Below, piece by piece: positions 1 through 30,464 of a stretch of 60,000 nt of DNA. The DNA is taken from NCBI RefSeq assembly GCF_000003815.2, contig NC_049991.1, forward strand, positions 16,788,776-16,848,775. Reading direction: 5' to 3'. This stretch comes from Branchiostoma floridae (Eukaryota; Chordata; Leptocardii; Amphioxiformes; Branchiostomatidae). The notes below the pieces were generated by a model. The model was given only the letters and a program-made list of their open reading frames with translations. It had not been told where the DNA came from and did no database searches. A program made the translations under genes and the position numbers. Position 1 is the first letter of the stretch, and every line of letters begins with the position of its first letter.

Positions 1-241
1 TGGACCATATTCTGAACAGGCATATGATGTTAGCTTTGTCATATGCATCTTAATAATATTTGCTGCTTAGAATTTTGATGGGTGGTGTTTCGTGTATTAT
101 TTTCTTATGAAAAATTCAAGAATATTATTTTTAATTATTTACAATTATGAATATCAATTGATATTTGTCAAACAAACTAACAAAAAGATTTAGCAAGATC
201 AATGGATGACATTCAAATTTTGAAATGATGTTTTTTTTCAG

Positions 242-22060
<21,819 letters not shown>

Positions 22061-22968
22061 NNNNNNNNNNNNNNNNNNNNNNNNNNNNNNNNNNNNNNNN
22101 NNNNNNNNNNNNNNNNNNNNNNNNNNNNNNNNNNNNNNNNNNNNNNNNNNNNNNNNNNNNNNNNNNNNNNNNNNNNNNNNNNNNNNNNNNNNNNNNNNNN
22201 NNNNNNNNNNNNNNNNNNNNNNNNNNNNNNNNNNNNNNNNNNNNNNNNNNNNNNNNNNNNNNNNNNNNNNNNNNNNNNNNNNNNNNNNNNNNNNNNNNNN
22301 NNNNNNNNNNNNNNNNNNNNNNNNNNNNNNNNNNNNNNNNNNNNNNNNNNNNNNNNNNNNNNNNNNNNNNNNNNNNNNNNNNNNNNNNNNNNNNNNNNNN
22401 NNNNNNNNNNNNNNNNNNNNNNNNNNNNNNNNNNNNNNNNNNNNNNNNNNNNNNNNNNNNNNNNNNNNNNNNNNNNNNNNNNNNNNNNNNNNNNNNNNNN
22501 NNNNNNNNNNNNNNNNNNNNNNNNNNNNNNNNNNNNNNNNNNNNNNNNNNNNNNNNNNNNNNNNNNNNNNNNNNNNNNNNNNNNNNNNNNNNNNNNNNNN
22601 NNNNNNNNNNNNNNNNNNNNNNNNNNNNNNNNNNNNNNNNNNNNNNNNNNNNNNNNNNNNNNNNNNNNNNNNNNNNNNNNNNNNNNNNNNNNNNNNNNNN
22701 NNNNNNNNNNNNNNNNNNNNNNNNNNNNNNNNNNNNNNNNNNNNNNNNNNNNNNNNNNNNNNNNNNNNNNNNNNNNNNNNNNNNNNNNNNNNNNNNNNNN
22801 NNNNNNNNNNNNNNNNNNNNNNNNNNNNNNNNNNNNNNNNNNNNNNNNNNNNNNNNNNNNNNNNNNNNNNNNNNNNNNNNNNNNNNNNNNNNNNNNNNNN
22901 NNNNNNNNNNNNNNNNNNNNNNNNNNNNNNNNNNNNNNNNNNNNNNNNNNNNNNNNNNNNNNNNNNNN
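22061..22968. other. Assembly gap (908 N)
   Basis: A run of N. The missing sequence probably holds the rest of the exon-19 minisatellite, the last CNOT3 exon and 3' end, and perhaps the first exon of the next gene. Confidence 0.99.
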
Positions 22969-23255
22969 ATGCATGTGACTGTAAAGCTATTAATACAGAT
23001 TTGATCGACGTGGTATGTACGTCATAATGGAAGTATTCGTCTGCATTGAAACATACATAATGAGCCAAACCCTAAAGCAACTTAAATCGGGGCCACTTCC
23101 TTGTCGGTGTCAGTGCCCTCCGCACAAAGCATCGTCATTTGGAAAGTAACTTTCTCACGCGATCGCCGTGAGCAGCTAGTTCCCGCGTTGTTTATACCTA
23201 TGCCGTCCTGGTAGCGACATGTGGCAGTTGTGTGTCTGGGCAGCCGACCTTACAG

Positions 23256-23396
23256 CCGGGTGTGCAGGCCGGGTTCGACCTCCACGCGAAGTACGAGCGG
23301 ACGGGGCAGTGTTCGTACGTCCTGGTGGTACCCGGGCCGGGTGAGGGGACGTGCTCAGGCGGCGGTGGTGGAGAGGTGGACGGACGACTTCGGGAG
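23256..23396 (+). CDS. Modular secreted protein, exon A (angiopoietin-like N-terminal motif)
   Basis: Minimal extent from the acceptor-like CCTTACAG; it may instead extend left to about 23176. Reads PGVQAGFDLHAKYERTGQCS, then YVLVVPGPGEGTC, a Gly run and GRLRE|GTATGT. The paired cysteines flanking a hydrophobic strand and VVPGP resemble GQCAYTFILPE of angiopoietin-1. Confidence 0.75.
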
Positions 23397-26300
23397 GTAT
23401 GTGTGCCGGTTATTATTACCACGTCAAACATGGTTGAAGACGAAACACATTTTATGTCAAACTGCTCTTTCTTCGATCACGAAAGAAAACATCTGTACCA
23501 AATTTCACCCAAACTTCTGAACATTCTTTGAAAAAAAGAAAACAGTTCTCCTTCTAACACCACAAAACCCACACACTAAATTAATTGGTTACTGCTTTGG
23601 TCGTTAGGACATATAGTGTATGTGTGACCGGTCGGACAGTAACCTCGGATATTGAGGTATTTTCATCCATCAATTAGTATGGCTTCCTTGCAACAAGTGT
23701 TATTAACCACTGCCTTCAAAGGAGAAGTCAAACCCTACAATAGTAAACATAGCACCTTATAGTAGATTAGAAACCAATGTTATTTACTGAATGACTACTC
23801 TTAGTCTTACTATGAGACTGTACGTGCAATTAGCCTTCGGGCATGATTTTGCAAATAAACTCAATTAACTGTTATTCTCCCTGGCAAACTGGGTCATTTC
23901 TAATGTATCCAATTCGGCACTTCAGAAGGCACAATGCCAATCTCATGTAGAGGGGTTTTATCATCTAGAAAGGTGGTGAGTCGGGTAGAAAAGTTGATGC
24001 GCTCCAGGTATAGGAGTTGTGTCCAGTCGAGCGCGACGAGGTATGTCAGGGCTACGTGCCAAATGACACGGGGTTACTTGGAGTACTCAAAGCCGCTGAA
24101 AGGATTCAGTAGAAGGTAAGCCGGCATGACGGAACACACCAGTTTTGCGGCGCAAACATGTGGCGCGACAACGGCTGGTTTGCAGGTGATGCTCTGCCGC
24201 TGAATTGTATGTTGACTTTACTGGAAAGTTAATCTGTGTTAGTAGAAGTCATTCTTGAAATAGTTGAACTGTAATTTCCAACACACAAAATTGGACTCAC
24301 CCAAAGTTTCGACTGCACAGCATCAGTCTTTGTCAAGGAATGCTCGCTAGAGGGATTAAAGAAGCCAGAGCTTTACAACCATCCCTGAATAGAGACGGTG
24401 GGCGCCATAGACTTCCTGAACCTATAATCCACTGCTCACGGAGTCAAGTGTTCTATCTGCATAACGTGACGTCACGACATCAGTGGATTGTTCATTCCTT
24501 GACAAAGACTGATGCTGTGCAGTCGAAAATTTGGGTGAGTCCAAGTTTTGTGTTTTGAATTACAGTTCATGTATTTCAAGAATGTATGTTGACTTATTCA
24601 CCAAGTTGACCGTATTCCCGACACTGACGGACACAGGACCTTGAAGCCCTGGATGCCAGATGCAGGAACACCAGTGCGGAGTTGGTGGAGGTCAAAGTTC
24701 AGCTGTTACAGGAGACAGTGCGCAGCCGGGAGTTGGAAAACACCGTATTGGTACAGGTGCGTTCGTTGAAGTTATAGGATGCGAATGTTCAAGTCATTAT
24801 TGTGTCCCCGTGGCATTTTGAATTTGATTTCATTGCACTTATAGGAAGGAAACTAGTGATTGTACAAATTCACGGAATGCTGTTATAGCATAGATATTTT
24901 CTAAGAAAACTGTTTTAGTGAAAAGGGTTAAAAAGAAATAATTATGGAGCAAGCAGTGATTTGTAATTTGTTTAACCACCTCGACAGTACGTACTGTTTG
25001 CATAAAGCTGAAAGCTGACGCAACTACCTTTGCCAATATGCAGGGCCAGAAACTGGCACAACTCGAGCAGCTGATCCAGAGTCTTGCGGAGAATCAACAG
25101 TCGGGTGAAAGTAAGGCGTCTTTCGCTGCGTTACTGCACACTAAGAATGACATCAACGAATATATGTATACTGAAGCATGTATACTGTTTAACTGTAGTT
25201 GTCAATACAAAAACCGGACTGACCCATATTTTTTTTTACTGTCCAACTTAAGTCTTTGTCAAGGATGAGCAATGAGCAAGCCACTGCTTCTGAAATGTAA
25301 ATTGTAAAGTATAGACCGCTTGACTCGATGAGCAGTGGATCATGAGTTGCAGAAAGTTTGTGGCGCCCCCGTCTATGCTTAGGGATGGTTACAAGGCCCT
25401 GATGTAGATTGCTTTAGTTTTAGAAGACGTGCTATTAAAGAAGCACACACTTTTGGTGATTGGTTCAATGTACCAGTAAGGCGTAGCTTGGTAATGAATT
25501 TGTGGGCCAGCAAGAGAGTTTTAAATACTTTGCTTTACTTAGTCGATTCACCAAGTAGGTTCGACGTTATAGTTCGTGGGAAGTAATCAGAAAAGATTTA
25601 TGATAAAGGTTTATATGATGATTTTATTATTGACAGCCTGACCTGCTTGTAGCATCGTAGATTTCGAAACACATTTTAATGTTTTGATGACGTTAACAGC
25701 TGCGTGGACGGAGTGGGGTCCGTGTAACGCATCCTGTGATGGGGGACTGCGCACGCGCACACGTACCCAGTGCTCGTCTCCAGGACAGTGTTCGGAGGAG
25801 ACGTCATACCGACACTGCGGCCTCCATCCCTGTCCGGGTGAGTGTAAGGAGCATAATACTGGTCAATCGAAAGACACTTTGTGCTGTCAATAATGTCAGT
25901 CTTATTTTGCTGTCCATTTCACAAGATGATACAGTACTGGCTTCGGGGAACATTTAATACGACAGCTTAAGCGATATGCCCCTTGGATAATAAAGTAAAC
26001 AAACAGAACAAAGACTTCCAGCTAGCTATAGTATTTTCAGAGAATGTCTGCTGATATCTGCTGTCTGCTTTTATTTTCATGTTCGATAAATCAATGTTAA
26101 AGGAAACGTGATGTTATTCTCTATGTCCTTCCTCAGTTTTCAAAGCTTGCAGAAGCGGCAACTTTCCCTGCTACGCCTCGTACGCCGGGCGACAGGAATG
26201 CCGGGACGGACTGTGCGTTTGTACAGCCGAGAATTACAATCTGTATACATGCGAAGGTATTGTGGCAACGTATTGCTAAAGTCTAAGAACAAACGTTGTG

Positions 26301-28514
26301 TTTTTCGGTTACCCGACCGGCCCTAGCTAACAAAACTCTCTAACTCTTTTTAGTAGGCCGACGGCAAAGAGTACAAACTTTCTGACGTAGCATCTATGTC
26401 AGTCTTCCTGTATTTGTTTTCAGTTTGGGCACTTGGTGTAAGACTGAAGTAAATATTTCACTAGTTCAGTTTCTTGTAATTGTACAGATATATATTGTAC
26501 AATATCACGTATGTTAAAATATACTTGAGCTTGGACAATATTCATTTGTATTACAATACAAATGAATATTGAAGGCCCCAGGCACCTTCCGCGGGGACGT
26601 GGCCGCCGTCGAACCGGTCGCGGCGCTCCGCCCGGAAGAAGTGCAGCGGGTCCGCACGCCTCGACGCCGGCCGATAGGTCTTGCGATCCTTGCTCGGCCA
26701 GTGGAGTATTAATTCCTGATGCACTTTAGTTTTACATCTCTTTCACTTCGGCAAAAAAATAAGATAAAAGATAAGAGAATCTTACCGACCCTGTTCATCC
26801 CCTCTCCAGTGGAAGTTGGAAACTGCACCATATTCCGTGGTGAGGCGTCCGTAGGCCTGGGGGTGGCCGCCCCCGGCACGTACCGCCTGGGACCGAGGAA
26901 CAGCTGCGTGACAGACGACAACAACGACAGGGAAGTCCACGTCATAGGTGAGCGCCAAAGGCAGACTTTTTTTACTTACTTTAAGTGTGCTAGTGTTCCC
27001 AGATTTTGAAAGGAAACCCTGTCGAAGATGCGACGATCCTAGGGGGTCCAGGGCCATGCTCAACGGCAAAATTTTGAAATCTAAACTCTATGAAAGGATA
27101 TTCCCTTTATTTTGAGGGGCAAAGTTTGCTGGTAGATTACCGTCACACATTCAGGGCCCTCCAATGTTTGGGGTGCTTTCTTGAGAGCACGCATTTCCGT
27201 TAGAACACATCTAATGACTGATAGTATGCATTTTTTCAGGTACCTACGGCAATAGTTCATACAACTCCTTCCGGACGCCAGACAGACTCGTGCCCAAAGA
27301 CGTATTTAACGTGAAGCTGGTACAGAGAGGCCCGCTGACCAAGCCGCTGGTTCTGGTGATGGCGTCATACTACCCCATGAGCTGGACCCTCGATATCCCG
27401 GATGGCGTTACCATCGACACTGTTCACGTGGTACGATATCTATTTATTTATTTGTTAATTTATATCAAGATTCATACAATGAGATCTGAGAGATGCGGGA
27501 AACAGGATAAGCACAATCTGTCCTTCACAAGGCTGGCATGCACCTCCAGCGTTACAGTGAAAACAAGCAATATGAAATGATCAAATGAAAACAAAAATCA
27601 AAATAAAAAACTACATTGTTAATTTGATCCATTCATTCACCCATTCATTCATTCTTTCATTCATTCATTCATTCACTCATTTGTTTGTTCATTCAGTCGT
27701 TTTCGCTCACTCCAAATCTATTATCATTTAATCTCAAATCGTTCCTAAACGCGATGTTTCAGAGCGGACAGACGTCCTCGAATTTTGCGGGATCCTCCCA
27801 AGTGTCCGCACCCTCCGGCGCAGTGGAGACAACTGTGATAGACTGGATCTCGTACGGCTACGGCTATGACCACACAGGTGCAGTATGAACTAAACAATAA
27901 CACAAGAACACCTCTGTGATGCGCAGTAAAAGTGTAACATTTAAGTGATATCAATATAGACGTGAAACTATTTGAATGGCGTACTAGTAACAACGTGAGC
28001 CAACACAGTACATACACATTGTGCCATTAATAGCGCTAGCATTGTAGCTCAATGCTGGTCAGCACAGCTGAAGATTGTTTCAGGTACATTGGTATCCATT
28101 CTACCCTAGCCCCGGTCGTAGGAACGATCGCTTATACGCATATCGTTCTACAGGAAGTCGGTCAAATGAACGAAAAGCTAGAAGCTAGAAGGGGAGCTAG
28201 AAGGGGATGTATATTTTGCTAATATAGCCGTGCAGCTTTTACAAACCACTCAGATGCCATTACGATTTAACGTTACTATATCAAACTTTTCAGACGGAAG
28301 CAAGTATTCAGCCTTTCGCCACCAGACTTTATTCATAACTTGTCCATAATCTATAATTTTCTCAAATATAGGTGGTTCCACTGCCTCTTTTCTGAAGAAG
28401 GTTAATGAACTCTATGGCCCAGTGACGTCATACACAGGGTACCAGCACTTCAAGTCCGTCATCCTGCAGGTCGGAGGAGATCCGCTAGAGGTCCTCGATG
28501 ATCCAACGTCGTAG
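23256..28514 (+). CDS. Secreted modular protein: angiopoietin-like N-terminus, coiled coil, TSP1, EGF-like, beta-rich C-terminal module (5' end incomplete)
   Basis: Nine exons join in frame to 390 residues and a stop. In order: YERTGQCSYVLVVPGPGEGTC, a motif like the start of mature angiopoietins. Then a heptad-rich coiled coil (DLEALDARCRN..., QKLAQLEQLIQSLAENQQ). Then a TSP1 repeat (WTEWGPCNASCDGGLRTRTR). Then a six-Cys EGF-like module. Finally a C-terminal module of about 195 residues with MASYYPMSWTLDIP, ISYGYGYDHTGG and VTSYTGY. Most junctions are phase 1, typical of shuffled extracellular modules. The frame stays open upstream to 23172 and looks like a signal peptide core (VVYTYAVLVATC), but no ATG is in frame. 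Probably an extracellular-matrix or secreted oligomer; function not known to me. Confidence 0.85.
24250..24584. mobile_element. Inverted-repeat element enclosing a GIY-YIG endonuclease C-terminal fragment (Penelope-like)
   Basis: Arms of about 92 bases (24250-24342, 24493-24584) begin CATTCTTGAAATA. The interior at 24343-24416 encodes GIKEARALQPSLNRDGGRHR then LP on the + strand. This matches the end of the GIY-YIG endonuclease of Penelope-like retroelements (EAxxIRxxxPSLNRDGGR). The next segment, the right arm with CTGATGCTGTGCAGTCGAAA, resembles the sequence that usually follows that stop codon. Relic, non-autonomous. Confidence 0.7.
24637..24756 (+). CDS. Modular secreted protein, exon B (coiled coil)
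   Basis: Reads DLEALDARCRNTSAELVEVK then VQLLQETVRSRELENTVLVQ. Leu/Val at heptad positions; one NTS sequon. Phase 0-0; ACACAG acceptor, CAG|GTGCGT donor. Confidence 0.88.
25044..25110 (+). CDS. Modular secreted protein, exon C (coiled-coil end)
   Basis: Reads GQKLAQLEQLIQSLAENQQS then GE. TATGCAG acceptor and AAA|GTAAGG donor; phase 0 to 1. Confidence 0.87.
25180..25402. mobile_element. Second, degenerate copy of the Penelope-like relic
   Basis: 25334-25402 matches the reverse complement of 24360-24440 (GAGCAGTGGAT, GGGATGGTTNNAA). 25180-25265 matches the left arm (GTCTTTGTCAAGGA). So two copies lie within 1.2 kb in successive introns of one gene. Confidence 0.65.
25700..25837 (+). CDS. Modular secreted protein, exon D (thrombospondin type-1 repeat)
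   Basis: Reads TAWTEWGPCNASCDGGLRTR, then CSSPGQCSEETSYRHCGLHPCPG. Has the WxxWxxC tryptophan/C-mannosylation motif (here AWTEWGPC), CNASC in place of CSxTC, and six cysteines. Phase 1-1, as in nearly all TSP1 exons. An N-glycosylation sequon NAS overlaps the first Cys pair. Confidence 0.95.
26137..26256 (+). CDS. Modular secreted protein, exon E (six-cysteine EGF-like module)
   Basis: Reads VFKACRSGNFPCYASYAGRQ, then ECRDGLCVCTAENYNLYTCE. Cysteine spacing is C-x6-C-x9-C-x4-C-x-C-x9-C, close to EGF-like. Phase 1-1. Confidence 0.85.
26536..26571. repeat. Perfect 17-bp hairpin
   Basis: CAATATTCATTTGTATT, two bases, then its exact reverse complement. It directly abuts the GC-rich patch at 26573. 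Confidence 0.85.
26573..26702. other. Compositionally foreign GC-rich patch
   Basis: About 130 bases rich in GCC/GTC/CGG triplets inside an A+T-rich intron. Both strands have an open frame: + strand FRGDVAAVEPVAALRPEEVQ, - strand HWPSKDRKTYRPASRR. Codon-like GC3 bias resembles high-GC bacterial coding DNA. No family recognised. Could be contamination, an inserted fragment or a diverged CpG-rich exon. Confidence 0.5.
26810..26947 (+). CDS. Modular secreted protein, exon F (C-terminal module, part 1)
   Basis: Reads VEVGNCTIFRGEASVGLGVA, then APGTYRLGPRNSC and NNDREVHVIG. Sequon NCT. CTCTCCAG acceptor, TAG|GTGAG donor; phase 1-1. Confidence 0.88.
27240..27430 (+). CDS. Modular secreted protein, exon G (C-terminal module, part 2)
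   Basis: Reads GTYGNSSYNSFRTPDRLVPK, then DVFNVKLVQRGPLTKPLVLV and MASYYPMSWTLDIPDGVTID. The SYxPxxW hallmark recurs in a beta-rich module I know from other secreted proteins but cannot name. Leaves in phase 0 at GTG|GTACGA. Confidence 0.88.
27633..27700. repeat. (ATTC)n microsatellite
   Basis: Tandem CATT/ATTC tetranucleotides with a few changes, in an intron of the modular gene. Confidence 0.9.
27763..27877 (+). CDS. Modular secreted protein, exon H (C-terminal module, part 3)
   Basis: Reads SGQTSSNFAGSSQVSAPSGA, then VETTVIDWISYGYGYDHTG. Phase 0 to 1; ATGTTTCAG acceptor, CAG|GTGCAG donor. Confidence 0.87.
28372..28514 (+). CDS. Modular secreted protein, last exon with stop
   Basis: Reads GGSTASFLKKVNELYGPVTS, then YTGYQHFKSVILQVGGDPLE and VLDDPTS, stop TAG at 28512. 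AAATATAG acceptor. An AATAAA at 29015 could serve the 3' UTR but lies in a dispersed repeat. Confidence 0.88.
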
Positions 28515-29075
28515 TATCTTGTTCAACTGTTGCTGTAGACTGTTTACGTCCAAGTAGATCTGCCTATGACAGGAGCAGTATCCATGCATCGGCCGAAACA
28601 GTATTAGCCGCAGGTGGCTAATGGATACTGAATGAATGAAGACTTTTATTGCATATATTTACGGCACCGGGCTAAGCACGTGTCACAACAAGACATGTTG
28701 AAGAAATACATACAGATAAAAGATGAAACTACCGTTAGATAAATTCAATTTCTTCTCGCTGTTTAGTTATGGCGGAGATAAAAGAACAGCATTGTACGTG
28801 TTTTATGATCGTCAGTTGGTCTAGTTTCACTACAGAATATGAATTTTTCTACAGAACTTAAGTGTATGTAATAGGGGAATACATTTTGTACAAGCCTATA
28901 CCGTTCATTTCTCTCTTACAATCCACATACTACAAAATGAGATTCGCTCTCTATTCTATTAACTTACAATATTTGAATAGCCGTGAATAGTTTCATCAGG
29001 TTGGTACGTCACTGAATAAAGAATTGTATTTGAGTCGTTGGTTGGATGTAGAAAAGTACAAGAAAGGTCGGTCTC

Positions 29076-29227
29076 TAGCCTGGGTACCATTCGGTAAGTA
29101 GTTCGCTCCGGCGTTTATTATACACTATATACGGTCGCTTCTCTGCTGTTCCGTCTGGAGTCCTTGACCACGTTTTAGAAGCGAACATACGATAGGAGCG
29201 AACTACTACCCGAACGGTACTCAGGCT
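29076..29227. mobile_element. MITE, TAGCCTGGGTACC family
   Basis: Left arm TAGCCTGGGTACCATTCGG... and right arm ...CCGAACGGTACTCAGGCTT pair imperfectly over about 40 bases, including AGTAGTTCGCTCC. Shares its ends with the 6999 element. Confidence 0.7.
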
Positions 29228-29775
29228 TGCAGCCTCGGCAAGATTGAAAAAGAAAGGCAGTTGTGTTCCCACCATTAATGACGCATGAACCACCATACAG
29301 GTTCAGCAATTCAGCCGTGCCGTGGTGGAATGGGAAAGGCCGGTCGATAGAGACGGTGCTATTTCTTTCAGGAACTGCTGGTCTTAATGGGACGTACCAC
29401 CCGGCTGAATGGTTGGAATCCGTCTTGAATTTGAAAGCCAGAAAGGGTTGTGTGGTTCTCGTAGGAACCTGGGATGTTATGATTTAGCTGTTTTATGGGC
29501 TTTTGTGCTTAGGGGGGATGTTTACGCTATCTCTCTCTTCTTTGTGTCCAAACATGCTGCCTGAGGCCTGAAATCTTTGCCACTTCCTCCAATGTAAAAG
29601 AGCTATCTACCATTCTATTTTGGTGACAGATCATCTTCAGATCAAACGATGCAAAAACGTTGCAACTAACCGCCTGGGACATAAAATCTAACCATTTTTA
29701 GGTCTCATGAAAACCTACATACATACAAAATATCAAGGCAATCCATTTGATTCTTCTCACGTTATTGTGTTAACA

Positions 29776-29905
29776 GACACACATACACACGCACACACAC
29801 ATTCACGCAAACACACACATGCACGCACACACACACTCGCGCGCATACACATACACATTCGCACAGACGCACACACACGCGCACACATGTATACACACAA
29901 ACACG
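29776..29905. repeat. CA-rich simple repeat
   Basis: Imperfect (CA)n with ACGC interruptions. The His/Thr-rich reading frame across it is a by-product. Confidence 0.9.
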
Positions 29906-30148
29906 TACAGACAAACGAAAGCGAAGGTAATATACGGCAAGTGATACTAGTAGTTTCTCTTGGCTGAAACTTTGCCTGGAAGTATGACAGCTGCTCTTAC
30001 AGGGTATTCCTGAAAGCCAGGCTTACGTCTGCGCAGGGGAGATAAAAATAAAGTGCTTAGTCATTGCCGATTATAAATCTCCTCAAGGACGTGGACAACA
30101 TTTAGGGACATCTTCAAGGCCAAAGTTGGCAATGAGGATTTACTGTCT

Positions 30149-30464
30149 GTTGGCACCCGATTCTATCATTATTATCATGAAGGTTTGTTAATCATGGGGC
30201 ATGATTTGCGAATACGTTCGGATGATCAGTGCCTTCTAATGGACTGAGGCCGTATGATTAGCGAAGAGTTCGCGCTGGGATAATCAGGAGTCGGGGTCAA
30301 CAACCCGTGATGCTGACCCAACATGGCGGCGCCCACAGAAGGACGGAAGGTGTGTGGCGGTCGGCGATATGAGCCTGGAAACTCCTTTCCAAGCATATTC
30401 ATTCCACGTAACACGTTCAACAGGTAGGTCTTATAATCCAGGCTCCGTTTTTTTCTTCGATAAT
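30149..30464 (+). promoter_or_regulatory. Promoter plus first exon, one arm of an 18-kb-apart inverted duplication
   Basis: About 316 bases match the reverse complement of 48561-48875 with few differences. It contains CAACATGGCGGCGCCC, a YY1-type start-site element common at animal promoters, 45 bases before the ATG at 30369. It ends about 40 bases into the intron. No TATA box. Confidence 0.75.
30369..30423 (+). CDS. Small protein, exon 1
   Basis: Encodes MSLETPFQAYSFHVTRST plus one base, then ACAG|GTAGGT. An upstream ATG at 30324 opens another frame that does not join exon 2. Compared with the 48.6-kb copy, changes in the MSLE frame are one silent, H/Y and T/S, which favours this frame. Confidence 0.65.

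Larger units (their letters stand above)
28515..30148. other. Intergenic stretch with repeats only
   Basis: Holds a likely retroelement tail in reverse orientation (GAATGAATGAAGACTTTTATTGC at about 28633). Also holds TTTCATCAGGTTGGTACGTCACTGAATAAAGAA at 28991, whose sequence recurs at 59834 (one related copy at 2900). Also contains the 29076 MITE and the CA-rich run. No gene seen. Confidence 0.6.

Noticed and set aside
23934-24115. Extra exon of the modular gene (good donor GAAG|GTAAGC)
   Set aside because: Its ends are phase 2 and would break the phase-0 join of exons A and B; the protein is not coiled-coil-like.
29707-29967. 86-residue His/Thr-rich protein
   Set aside because: CA-rich simple repeat.
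30324-30428. Alternative start MAAPTEGRK in exon 1 of the + strand gene
   Set aside because: It runs to a stop in exon 2's other frame and is disrupted by an indel in the duplicated copy at 48.6 kb.
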